Positions 1 through 9,650 of a stretch of DNA of 28,932 nt are shown piece after piece. The position numbers and the translations under genes were made by a program. Origin of the DNA: Priapulus caudatus (taxonomy: Eukaryota; Priapulida; Priapulimorpha; Priapulimorphida; Priapulidae); assembly GCF_000485595.1 (NCBI RefSeq), contig NW_014577079.1:252938-281869 (forward strand). Direction: 5' to 3'. The first letter of the stretch is position 1. Every line of letters begins with the position of its first letter. Below the pieces are notes generated by a model. It was not told where the DNA came from and searched no databases. It was given only the letters and a program-made list of their open reading frames with translations.

Positions 1-611
1 AAATTACGAGCGTTATCATCGCAGAACGCCCGACACCGCCCATCCTGTTCACAAAGCTATTATGTATACCCCGTCAGACCAGGGTGCGTCCTTACTGCGC
101 CTGCCTACGCGACGGAAAATGGGCCAGAGCGCCCGCCAGTCGCCATAAGCGTGGTATTAAGCGTGGTGGAAACGCCAGAGCATCGTGTGTTTTGGTCGCA
201 TGGTCGCCAATGATTCGACGATGTCACGGCGTTTGCTTTGAGCGTTTCAAACAAACGCGAACGCGTTCGGCGATTCTGGACTGGAACGCGGTGGGGTCGC
301 ACGAAGGTCGCTGCAGACAAGCCGTCGCTAACCATCTCATGAACTGTAGTACACGACGCGAGTACACCGCGTGCCATAAGACGCTGCGAAATGCGTAACC
401 ATTGCAACGTGGCGAAGTTCATTGCGATCTGTCTTCATCAATTTGCCGATCTGTTTCATGCCGCAATCTGTCTCGGCCACGGCCACGCCCACCGCGCCTC
501 TGGTAGCCTTAGTTTCTCTGCATCGTGTTTCTACTCAGCAAACGCACCAAACATATACAGTTAAACATTATCTGAAAATTCGATCCAGCTCTCATATAGG
601 TGCGCCGTGAG
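1..611. other. No gene recognised (left edge)
   Basis: I see no supported gene here. Open frames of about 100 codons exist on both strands over 84-422, but they mirror each other across the same GC-rich stretch. They have no domain I recognise and no convincing splice sites. The sequence is rich in short CGCC, GCGTGG and GCCGTGAG-like words, which could mean an old decayed repeat. I cannot name a family. Confidence 0.4.
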
Positions 612-628
612 AACCCCCCCCACCCCCG

Positions 629-668
<40 letters not shown>

Positions 669-693
669 CAAAACGCCCCCCCCCCAAAATAAA

Positions 694-741
<48 letters not shown>

Positions 742-765
742 CCCAAAAAAATAAAAATAAAAAAA

Positions 766-814
<49 letters not shown>
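612..814. repeat. Poly-C / A-rich homopolymer tract
   Basis: About 200 bp made almost only of C and A. Cytosine runs lie at roughly 629-666, 675-685, 696-738 and 768-814, separated by A-rich pieces (667-674, 686-695 and 745-767). The + strand has only two G in the stretch. Reading frames through it give polyproline or polyglycine and are not genes. The same short word CGCCGTGAG occurs on both sides (about 603 and 825). It may be a true simple repeat or assembled low-quality sequence, because runs of C/G this long are rare in genomes. Confidence 0.9.
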
Positions 815-2289
815 TGGTAGAAACGCCGTGAGGTCGGCCCGTCGCAGGTCGCGCATAAAAACGTAATGAAGAGCGTGGGTAAGAACCCCATGAGCGTGGT
901 GAGAGCTCGCGCGGAACGCCGGTGATTCGCCGTTGCCAAGCCCATAGATTCAATAGTAAAACGCCCATAACGCGCAGGGGAGAGTCGTGGCGGCGCGCCG
1001 TGAGACCGCGGTTATGATCGCCATAGGTCGCGGTAAGCAGCGCGTTTTTTCTTTTTTTTTGATCAAGTTTGTGATTATGTTGATGGAACGTTGTTCTCGG
1101 CTTGTGTTCATGTTTGCGGGCGACCTCTGTTACATTTCTCTGAGTCGCCGTACGGTCGCGCGGATGCGCTCGCCGCTCCATGCTATGACCTGGGGTTATA
1201 AACAAACAGCGCTTGTGTGCTGAGGTGGACTGCCTCCCGATATCCATTTCGTCCACGGCCGCATTAAGCCAAGCGCATAAAGCGCGCGGGAAGACGTCAC
1301 AACACACAGCTACGTTCATTGCCTAAAGAACAACGAGTTAGCGCGGTCAGGGATTTCGAAATTCTTTAATTTTAAGAAAAACAACATTTTAGCAATGTTC
1401 AATGAATGACGCACTCGTTCACTTCCGAAAGCGGGTAAAAATGCCGAATTTTTCCACTTCGATGCAAAATGCATCGGCCGGGCCTTTCATTATTTACGAA
1501 AAGCAAACGGTCTCGCCAAACACCTACACGCAGTATAGCTGGTCACGTCGTTGACGCCCCATTTAGTGTCAATCAACGAAGAAGGCGGGGCTTATTCTGA
1601 TTACGGAGATGCGAAAATGCAACATAAAGGACGCCGTTTTTGTGCCAAAGTTCCAAACTCTATCGTAGGAAACCGTTCTAGCCTAGCAGAATGCCCTAGC
1701 TGGTTCTTGAGATCGGCGATTCCGTACCTCAATGGGTACCCACCTTTGAAATTATAACGGAGAGGTGCGGCGTACGCTGTGATTGGAAGACACAAAGTGT
1801 CAATCCTCGGCGCGCCTCGGCATCATGGCCGCATCACGTCAAGATGACGCGTGTGTGAGTTATTTAGCAGGCACGCCTACGGCCTACCTTGTGCCCATCT
1901 AGTATATACGCAGCTGCACTGCGCGTGGCTGGGCGTGAAAGCATCAGGAGAGTTATGCCTGACGAGATGTAATCATTTGGACTTTTATTTACACAGCCAG
2001 TTACCGCTACATTAAAAGCTATACGTCGCAGCTAAGTACACAATCCGCTGCAGCCTGCAGCATTCCGATCAGAAATGCGCTCTATTAGCCGAGCCTGTGC
2101 GATGAGTGAGTGAGCGAGCGCGAACACATTTATAGGTCGCTTTAATGCTGGCGACATACACCGGCCGCGGCTTATAACCACGGAAGAGCTTTTCACTGGA
2201 CGCGCATCAGCACGTGTTTAATGGCTACGTAGCTGGTAACGCGGCTATAACACTTCAGCTCCTGCATGGTGAATCGAGAGGCGGGGAGA
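815..2289. other. No gene recognised
   Basis: A minus-strand frame is open from 1319 leftwards into the poly-C tract, about 170 codons before the glycine run. It shows no recognisable domain, and I do not call it a gene. A short + frame at 1551-1757 is also unassigned. I see no RNA gene or transposon end I can defend in this stretch. Confidence 0.4.
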
Positions 2290-2345
2290 AGTGTGTGTTC
2301 GCGCGCGTGCGTGCGTGCGTGCGTGCGCGCGCGTGTACGTGTATC
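2290..2345. repeat. (TGCG)n / (CG)n simple repeat
   Basis: Alternating purine-pyrimidine sequence dominated by GTGC and GCGC words. It is a plausible Z-DNA-forming microsatellite with no coding sense. Confidence 0.85.
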
Positions 2346-3045
2346 GGCTCGTGCTAGTATACCGCGCGTGTGAAGTCAGCGCCGGTATCACCGTTTGATT
2401 GGTCGAAGCGACGCCGCGCATATGTTAGCGCGGGGGGGGGGGGGCGTTTAAAGCGTAAATACAGGCGAGAAGCCGATGCGATGAGGTTAAGCCACACACT
2501 CCCCGCCAGGAGTGAGCACAGCGAGTGAATTACCGATTCCGTTACACTTGGACTTTCCGCGAAGTCTCGCGAAGCTAACGCGTCGCAACACTCGAAGACT
2601 GCAATCATGAAGTACTACATGTATACGGTATGAAATCGCAAAAATGGTTCTTCGAGAGTGTGTACCGTCCGTATACGTACTCGAGTTGCATTAGCAATTG
2701 CTTGATTTATGTGTTGCACACTGTGTCTGAGAGTGCTCACAGGTAAGCGAGGAAAAATTATTTTTATGGAAGTGGTTAATATGTCGTAGGGCTTCAGGCG
2801 CATAAATCGGTGCACTCGGCGGCGATTTTTGTGGTTTCTGGTGGGGTTGTGCACTTTTGGATCTTTATTGTGATATTCGGATAAAATTTGAGGCGTTTGG
2901 GATGATGTTTATTAATTTTCGGGTGATATTTGGGCGAAATTACCCGTCTGGTACCTATTTATACCCTATTATTACCTTATTTATACTTGTGAGCATCAGT
3001 CATTCTGCGAAATAGCTGCCGAATAAATTAGTATAGCATTTACGT
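2346..3045. other. No gene recognised; short G run
   Basis: This stretch contains a run of about 13 G near 2431-2443 and AT-rich sequence after 2850. Short frames on the minus strand have no recognisable content. The segment just before the TTG repeat could be the 3' tail of an old non-LTR element ending in a simple repeat. That is a guess from layout only. Confidence 0.35.
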
Positions 3046-3135
3046 TGTTGTTGTTGTTGTTGTTTTCGTCGTTGTCGTCGTTGTCGTCGTCGTCGGTGTC
3101 GTCGTCGTCGTCGTCGTCGTCATCGTTGTCGTACT
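3046..3135. repeat. (TTG)n/(TCG)n trinucleotide array
   Basis: A compound trinucleotide microsatellite: GTT units first, then GTC/TCG units with a few interruptions. No open gene context surrounds it. Confidence 0.9.
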
Positions 3136-3460
3136 TGTTGGCATACTTATGTGCGGTGGGCTAGCTGCTCTATATACACAATCTATACACATTGTTGATA
3201 AGCTTCCATTTTATTCTAAGAAGGTTCTATTGTGAGGACGCGGTTATTGTTCCTCGTTCTCTCTGACGCACGAGCTCGTGGCGTATGGCAGGGTGGCGCT
3301 ACAGTCACGCTCTCTTATAGTGCGAACAGGCGTCCGAACTGGCGTGGACTTTACGTGTGTCAAGCGTAAGCAAGCCTTCGAAGTGCCTGCGCTATTTAGC
3401 AGTGCAGCAGTTCCCGAACTACAACCTTCATAAGTTCTCGTTTTCGAAATGATTATTATT

Positions 3461-3480
3461 GCACACACACACACACACAG
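3461..3480. repeat. (CA)n microsatellite
   Basis: About ten CA dinucleotides in otherwise unassigned sequence upstream of the long pyrimidine tract. Confidence 0.85.
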
Positions 3481-3565
3481 ACGCGCTCGTGTGCTTTCGT
3501 TGTGTTTCGAGCGAGGTCTCGCGATACGTTTCCCGTTCTCTCCAAGGCACGCGCCTAATGTTTCC

Positions 3566-3995
3566 TTCTCTCTCTCTCTCCTCTCTCTGCTCTCTCTCTC
3601 TCCTCTCTCTCTCTCTCGTTCATCTCCCTCTCGCTCTTTGTCGCGTTTCTTTACTTTCTCTCTCTCATCTCGCCTTTTAAGCTTCAGCGTGGACCGTCCA
3701 ATCATGATATGCATTCAATTGCAACTCCGTTGGCTAATTCCTGTATTGCTTCGTTGTTCTCCCGCGCTCTCTATCTTTCTCCTTATTACTCTCGCTCTCT
3801 CTTCTCTCTCTCTCTCTCTCATCTCGTCTCTTATCTCGTCTCGTCTCTCTCTCTCTCTCTCGTCGTGCTCTCGCTGCTTTCTCTCCTCGGGATTCTTCTT
3901 CTCTCTCTCTCTCCTTCTCTTTCTCTCTCGTCATTCTTCTCTCTCTCTTTCCTCTCTCTCCTCTCTTCCTCCTCTCTCTCTCTCTCTCTCTCATC
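3566..3995. repeat. (CT)n polypyrimidine tract
   Basis: About 430 bp dominated by CTCTCT runs with short interruptions (for example 3672-3780, which has mixed sequence). Serine/leucine- or arginine/glutamate-rich frames across it are products of the repeat. It ends 13 bp before the left edge of the 11 kb duplication. It is homopurine-homopyrimidine and so could form triplex DNA and stall replication or assembly. Confidence 0.9.
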
Positions 3996-4008
3996 TCGTT
4001 TGAACACG

Positions 4009-4062
4009 TTAAATACGTTGAACACAGTTGAACACATTGAACACATTAGAACACATTGAACA
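4009..4062. repeat. 9-bp minisatellite (AACACATTG)n, copy A
   Basis: Imperfect copies of AACACATTG immediately upstream of the PLD exon 1 region. Copy A's units contain extra bases relative to the cleaner array at 15071-15129. Confidence 0.8.
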
Positions 4063-4095
4063 GTGGTTAACGATGTCGCTTTGACCGTGTTCGAG

Positions 4096-4381
4096 GTGAG
4101 GCCCGCGACTCGGCCATCATCGAACGCGTGTGAGATTGGGAGTGGTCGACAACGAAGATGGGCGAGAGCGACCGAAACGCGCGGCAAGAAGCGCGGTGCG
4201 CCCTGCAGGCTGCTGCGGGCGTCGTGGTGCCCATCTGCATCATCATCATCGATATCGGCCTCGTCGTCGTCTTTCCGGCTGATCTCGGAGCTGGAAGCGG
4301 CATGCGCAAACGTGATAGAGGCCGACGGCCGAAGCACTGCTGGCGGCTGTCGCAGCAGCACCGCTGCTCGGCGCCTGCGTT
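4096..4381 (+). pseudogene. Broken PLD3/4-like exon 1 (copy A)
   Basis: This is the counterpart of the intact exon at 15157-15425. The acceptor-like AG and the donor at the end (GTGAGTC) are recognisable, as are stretches coding for the transmembrane helix (CATCATCATCATC then CTCGTCGTCGTC) and the glutamate/alanine-rich stem. Scattered insertions, deletions and substitutions destroy the reading frame. The ATG context has an extra base (ATCATCGAACGCG against ATCATGAACGCG), and further indels follow every 10-25 bases. The pattern fits uncorrected long-read error at least as well as evolutionary decay. Treat it as non-coding in this assembly. Confidence 0.8.
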
Positions 4382-5562
4382 GTGAGTCATCCGGTCATCG
4401 TGCGTCGTCAGTATCATCGTCAGTGCAACGGCCATTCGTCCCACCGTCATCGTTCGTTCCTGTTCATATTAGTTTGTAGCTTATAATGTTAGTCGGTTGC
4501 CTTAGTGCAGTGTCGTCGTCATGAGTTTGTCAGGGGTCGATAGCCATCGGCCACCGTCGATTCGTCGCTTTCCTTAATGATTAGTCTATGTAAGTAATAA
4601 TGTCTAGTGCGGTTGCCCGATTGTTAGTCACTTGTGTAGGTTTTGTAGTTCGTTACTCTGTGCGCGTGCGCGGCGTGCCGTGCGTGCGTGCGGCTTGTGT
4701 GCCGTGGGGTGTGTGTGCGCGCGGCATGTCTGTCGTTACCCTAATGTAGGGTGATGGTCGTGTGTTCATTGGTTGTGTGTTTTACTCACGGTCGTGGCTC
4801 TTCAGTGGCGCCGCAGGATAGAAGCACTTGGAAGCACAAGTGCTTCAGTAAATTTTGGTTAAACAATTTTGTTCCTACATTTTGTCTTAAATCCTGTCGC
4901 AAGACTCGACCAGATTGCGATCTCCAGAGTCTACCATTCAAAAAATTTGCGAGGGGGCGGATGCCCAGACCGCCCCTAGCATCAGCGCTGGCTTCGGCGC
5001 TTGCTGTTTATTATCACTGAGGATTTTATCCTTCTGGTGCTCTCACTTCTTAAGACCTGTCGGGGCCAGTGGCGGCTGCTTGTCCATGTAAATCTTGTTA
5101 CTTTGTGGATCGGTGAGTCATTTGCGTGTGTTTGTTGTCGAGCAAGATGTCAGCCATAGAATAAGCCAGGGCTCTTTGTTTCGGTTGCGTGCCAAAAGTC
5201 ATTAAACTACGCTTGTGTTTATGGTAAGGGGTGTTATGATGTGTGTACAGCGCGTGTATACGTTGCGCTTTTTGTGTGAGTAGTTAAGTAGCGTCGCTAT
5301 TGGAGTGATGATGATCGCACGCCAGGTCTGTGTTAAGCTAAGCTATGTGATAAGCTACAAGAATTTGTGTGTTGCTCCGTAAATTATGCGATGGTCCTGT
5401 CGCTATTACCTGCGTACATATTGTCACGTCTCGGTAAGCCTGTGCTTTTTATTAGCTGCCACCGCCTTTGTGTACATCAATGTTACAACCTGTATAGTAC
5501 GTAGTAGAACGTTAGAGAGTACATAAAACTTGTTTCGTGCTTTGATATTACATAATGATATA
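4382..5562. other. PLD intron 1, copy A, 5' part
   Basis: No gene. This is the noisy counterpart of 15426-16587: GTC/ATC-rich sequence, a GTGCG-rich patch near 4660-4725, and a perfect short hairpin at 4820-4845 (arms GAAGCACTTG/CAAGTGCTTC). It also has G- and C-rich hairpin-prone sequence near 4950-5000. Confidence 0.6.
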
Positions 5563-5648
5563 CAAGACGCTAATAATAAATGTAGTATGTACAATATATA
5601 CAATGTATTGTGTTATGTAATAATAATACATGTATTTATTAGGCTTTG
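5563..5648. mobile_element. Hairpin mini-element (copy A version)
   Basis: This is the counterpart of 16588-16672. It starts with CAAGA and continues with TAATAATA. It ends with a degraded TTAGGCTTTG. A central palindrome-like core (ATGTACAATATATACAATGT) is shared with copy B. The first C of the terminal motif is kept here but changed to A in copy B, which helps define the element's end. Confidence 0.6.
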
Positions 5649-5655
5649 AGATTAG

Positions 5656-6489
5656 AAGAAGGGAGAGCGTACCATCGGTGAAATCGCTTGAGCCAGTTCA
5701 GTATGCGTAGTAGGTCAATTAATATACTTTTCCCGTGTGATTTTGACGATTCTTTGCAGTATTACTAGATCACTGTTCTCCTTGTTAATATAAAACAAAC
5801 CATGTCCTACGTGCCTCTACGCGGAGATATTAGCGGTGAAAATCTGGTTTTCGCCGAAAACCGACTCAGAATCAGTCAGTACTGCGACTGTCTCTCGTTC
5901 TTGTGCATGTATGTTCGCTCGGGTCGCCGCGTGTAGCGGGAGTCGGATACGGTATGTGCTACCCAGCGTTACTAATCAGCAGAGATAGACTAATAGGGTA
6001 AAGGGGATTACTAATCCTGTCCAGCGTAAGGGCGGGTCATCACCATGGCGGATAATAACAAGACGTTTTGGTGAGTAATGGGCTGCGGGTCAATGACTGA
6101 AGGATGTCCGGGAGAAAAGCGCGATCATAGAGGAAAAGTAAATTTCATCTGGTCACATGATATGACGGAAACAGAGAAGTTGTACCGAGCTATCGCGGCA
6201 GAACGGGAGGGACAGTCGCAGTACTGATGATCTGGAGTCGGTATTTCGGCGAAAATACCAGATTTCACCGCTCATTATCTCAGCGTAGGGGATCGTGAAA
6301 GGACAAGCAGTATTGTTGATATTAGCAGTAGGATGCTAGATCAATACATACTGGTCAAAGATCCTTCAATTCATTATGTGACTGATCAAAGAATCGTCAC
6401 AAATAAAAACGGGGGAAGTTTATTATCGTCGCACTTCAATACTGCAACATGGCTTTCCAGCATGTCACGTTCGTTACGCCTCTCTTCTT
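5656..6489. repeat. Long inverted repeat (copy A version)
   Basis: Noisy copy of the fold-back at 16681-17493. Arms begin AAGAAGGGAGAGCG and end CTCTCTTCTT. Internal words such as CGGTGAAAATCTGG and AACCGACTC recur in inverted form near 6234-6270. The arms pair less well than in copy B because of indels. Confidence 0.75.
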
Positions 6490-6625
6490 TATCACGCTTT
6501 GATTTCAGATATATGTGTCGTCCGATTAGAGGTTGTGTATAGACCTAATATACGCAATTTACGAAGCGTTGCGCAAGGTGCGCGAGATACGCTTCCTATC
6601 GTTGTAAGTGCGGATATATTATAGA

Positions 6626-6743
6626 TCGGAGGGCTATAATGACAAATTTCAGTCATTAGCATTCAGCGGGAGGTTGACATGTCAGATTGTGATTGTCATT
6701 ATGACGAATTGTCAATAATGACATTTGTCATCTTACGCTCCTG
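6626..6743. mobile_element. GACA-repeat hairpin element (copy A version)
   Basis: Counterpart of 17618-17736. The right end TTACGCTCCTG is preserved and the left end is degraded (TCGGAGGGCTATAATGACAA). Internal TGACAAT/ATTGTCA words remain. Confidence 0.65.
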
Positions 6744-6989
6744 AATATATATATATTATATGTATAATTATGTATGCACGGTGGCCGTCATATCGCCTTC
6801 GGAGTGCGGTGTGTGTTATAAATGCACCGGTGGTGTGTCTGGATCGTCAACAAAACGCCCGTCGAGTAGCAGCCAGGTATAGAGCAGCAGCGAACCTCCA
6901 GCGCGCCGTCTGCCATCATATGATTGTGACTCTCTGGAGTGTCGCGAGTTCTTTTTATCGGCTGCGTCATGACGCGCGCAGCCGATAAG

Positions 6990-7345
6990 AGAGAAAGAGG
7001 CGGGCTGGAACCGAGAGGGGGAGAAAGAGAGAGCGAGAGAGGGGGGAGGGGTGAGAAAGAGAGAGGCAGACGAGAGAGGGGAGGGGGGAAAGAAGAGAGC
7101 GAGATGACGAGAGGGGGCGCGCCAGTGGCGCGTGAGTGCGAGGGATGTAGACCCGCAAGCAGCAAGAAGAGCATATCGACTGCGGGAGGAGAGCGAGGAT
7201 AGAGAGAAGTGAGAGAGAGAGAGGAGAGAGGAGAGAGAGAGAGAGAGAGAGACGAGCAGTGAAGGAGAGAGAGAGAGGAGAGAGAGAGAGGAGAGAGAGA
7301 AAGAAAGAGCGAGAGAGATGAGAGGGGCGAGACCAGAGAGCGAGA
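6990..7345. repeat. (GA)n polypurine tract, copy A
   Basis: An interrupted GAGAGA/GGGGAG array of about 355 bp. Arg/Glu frames on + and Ser/Leu frames on - are repeat artefacts. It is identical to 17986-18341. Confidence 0.9.
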
Positions 7346-8187
7346 GAGAGCGCGGCAAACGAGTTAGTGAGACAGGGACGAGAGCGCGCTAGCGAAGCTT
7401 CTCAAAAAGCCGTTTAAAGCATTTTAGCGGGATCCGCGATGTTTTTAGCGACTGCTGCGCTGATGAATGAGTACGAGTGAGAGGTTAGCCGCTGATGCAA
7501 ACGTATACAGACTCAGGAGTCGGATCCAATATAGGACTATTGTAAGTCCTGAGTACGTCCTACAGGTGGACTAGCCGACGTTCGGCGACAACTGACTGCA
7601 AGCAATGTAGTTATGTGAAAAGGCGCAGGTCGAAAGTGCGAGCGAAAAACACGATGTCAAAAAAAAATGGGGCGCAAAACAGTACGCAAATGCGCGGTTG
7701 ATCGCTTGGTAGGTTTAACTTTTTTTTTTACATCGCGGGCATAGGATCGCGCTTTTCGCATATGGAGAAATCGCCGCTTGGATTGCTAGCCACCATACTG
7801 AGCACTCCCTATAATTCAGCTTCCTATACGGTAAAATGGACCATGTCAAGGAAATCAATCGAAGGATGGAGGATTTATAATCGGAACTGTGGGAACTTGC
7901 GTGGCAATGTGCACGACGCCGCATTGCGGATTGATGTCAAACAGTATCGCTGCCCGCGGATATAAGTAATGGGCTCAGGACGTGCTGCAGACATTAATCT
8001 AACAGTAAGTCTACTGACTGACAGTTCGAGGCTAAATGTATTTAGCGATGGAGATGTTCTGAACAAGATGTCGGTCTAGCTGCGTTTACGTCGCGGAGCA
8101 AATCGAAGGAAAAATACTAGTGTCGGCCACTTAGCAGAGAACATTTGCAACTTGCCAGTGACGTCCGCGGCAACCGCGCACGTCCTC
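7346..8187. other. Intronic unique sequence, copy A
   Basis: I recognise no gene or element. Short frames at 7715-7924 (-) and 7762-7965 (+) reappear identically in copy B only because the block is identical. They overlap on opposite strands and have no known domain. Confidence 0.5.
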
Positions 8188-8452
8188 CTCACACCAACAC
8201 ACAAACACACACACACACCAACCACACACAACACAACACACACACACACACACACAGAAGACAGACGAGACACAACACACACACAACACACACCACACGC
8301 ACACACACACACAACACTCACACACACAGCACACCACACACACACACACACAACACACACCACACACACACACACACACACAACACCCACAACACACACA
8401 CTCACACACACACACACACTCACACACACCACACACCACTCACAACCACACA
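8188..8452. repeat. (CA)n compound microsatellite, copy A
   Basis: An ACACAC array with ACAACAC and CACTCAC interruptions, about 265 bp. His/Thr and Cys/Val frames across it are repeat artefacts. Confidence 0.95.
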
Positions 8453-8470
8453 CGCGGCTAGTATTCAATG

Positions 8471-9404
8471 GTAGGCCTTCTGGCCATTGCATGCACTTCA
8501 CCTTTATGAACGACTACTCTCACAATTATGAGTTGTTCGCAGCGTGGTCTATCTCGGTGCGTTTCCGATGGTTGTAGCGACTCGCCGTTGAGGAGACCAT
8601 TCCAGTGGATGAGGATGACTGGCACCGGTGCGCGTCATATGCCGGTTTTAATTTTAGGGGTAATAATTAAGCACTGTCACGGTCCGGTACTTGCTGCGCG
8701 CAGAGCGGGAGACTGGTTAGCATTATGTAGCTGATTATGCATGCTTAATAATATCTAATATATTATTATACTATATATATATACCTATGAGTTCCGCGTT
8801 TGATAGATATATAGTCCAATTAACCAGTCAGCGCAAGACTTCTTCCTGCATGGAGTCACTCTTGTCGCGCGTTTATCCAACATACACGGCATTGTTTGAT
8901 GTCGGGTCTCTGCTGATAGTGTGGACATCTGCTTGCATGCTCTGCAATGAAATAGTTTCCGGATATCATCGTTGTTAAACGGTAAGGACGTCGTCAGATC
9001 AGACGTTTCTTCGTTGTGTCTTTTAAACAGTCGCATTTTATTGGCTGCGTCGTTAATAGTATTATTATAGATTTACTTCTTATTATTCGATACTTTTTAT
9101 ATTAATTATATGTATTATATGATATATGCCGTCCAATATGAACGATGTAGCATCTCTTACAGATTATCCTGCAAAGCCGAAGAAGAATTATTTTATCAGC
9201 GCGCTACCACCTACTGAATTATAACCAGCCAGATTTTCCTTTGTCCTAATATCTGGCTATTGCTGCTGGGAACTCCCACTGCTGTTAAGTAGGGCATTAG
9301 GAAAAGAATGGCAGCAATCAACTACTGTTGGCTTCTTTGCTGTCAGTTCATTTGGGACCGCTGTCCGAGTGAGCTTTGTAGTGTGACAAGTGCGTGCTTG
9401 TCGT
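8471..9404. other. Intronic sequence, copy A
   Basis: No gene recognised. AT-rich stretches occur at 8745-8790 and 9055-9125. It aligns with 19467-20374 with many small indels between the copies. Confidence 0.5.
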
Positions 9405-9589
9405 GTTGCTGTGTGCGCGTGCGGGCGTGTGTTTGTGTGTGCGTGAGCGTGAGGGTGTGTGCGTGTGTGCGTGCGTGCGGGCGTGTGTTTGTGTGTGCGT
9501 GCGTGTGTGGGTGTGTATGTGCGTGCGTTTGCGTGCATACGTGTGCGTGCGTTTGCGTGCATACGTGTGCGTGCGTGCGTGTGTGCGCG

Positions 9590-9634
<45 letters not shown>

Positions 9635-9650
9635 GTGTATGTGTGTGCGT
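9405..9650. repeat. (GT)n/(GTGC)n microsatellite, copy A
   Basis: About 245 bp of GTGT and GTGCGT units, including a 22-bp unit at 9520-9563 present twice (GTGCGTGCGTTTGCGTGCAT plus AC). It corresponds to 20375-20635, which is much more disrupted. Confidence 0.93.

Larger units (their letters stand above)
6967..8470. repeat. Near-identical core block, copy A
   Basis: About 1.5 kb matches 17963-19466 at constant offset 10996, with no indels and only two substitutions that I can see (8420 T against A, and 8454 G against A). It includes the GA and CA arrays, which usually vary fastest. On both sides the two copies diverge abruptly, with many small indels. Confidence 0.88.

Noticed and set aside
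84-422. Overlapping 104-105 codon frames on both strands
   Set aside because: They are mirror frames of one GC-rich stretch. I considered a Tc1-type transposase fragment on the minus strand but could not see catalytic or helix-turn-helix motifs.
561-1319. 252-codon minus-strand open frame
   Set aside because: Its C-terminal third is a glycine/phenylalanine run read through the poly-C tract. The rest has no recognisable domain, and no splice or start context supports it.
2990-3060. 3' end of a non-LTR retrotransposon
   Set aside because: Only an AT-rich stretch followed by (TTG)n is visible. No reverse transcriptase or endonuclease coding sequence and no target duplication was found.
3244-4059. 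Arg/Glu and Ser/Leu-rich frames
   Set aside because: They are translations of the CT tract. The equivalent frames in 6788-7358 and 17910-18354 come from the GA tract.
8076-8577. Cys/Val-rich and His/Thr-rich frames
   Set aside because: They are translations of the CA microsatellite in different frames. The same applies at 9257-9782, 14027-14257, 19072-19578, 20230-20766 and 28410-28757.
9405-9650. Possible CRISPR-like regular repeats
   Set aside because: The repetition is a dinucleotide/tetranucleotide microsatellite without unique spacers, and the genome is eukaryotic in layout.
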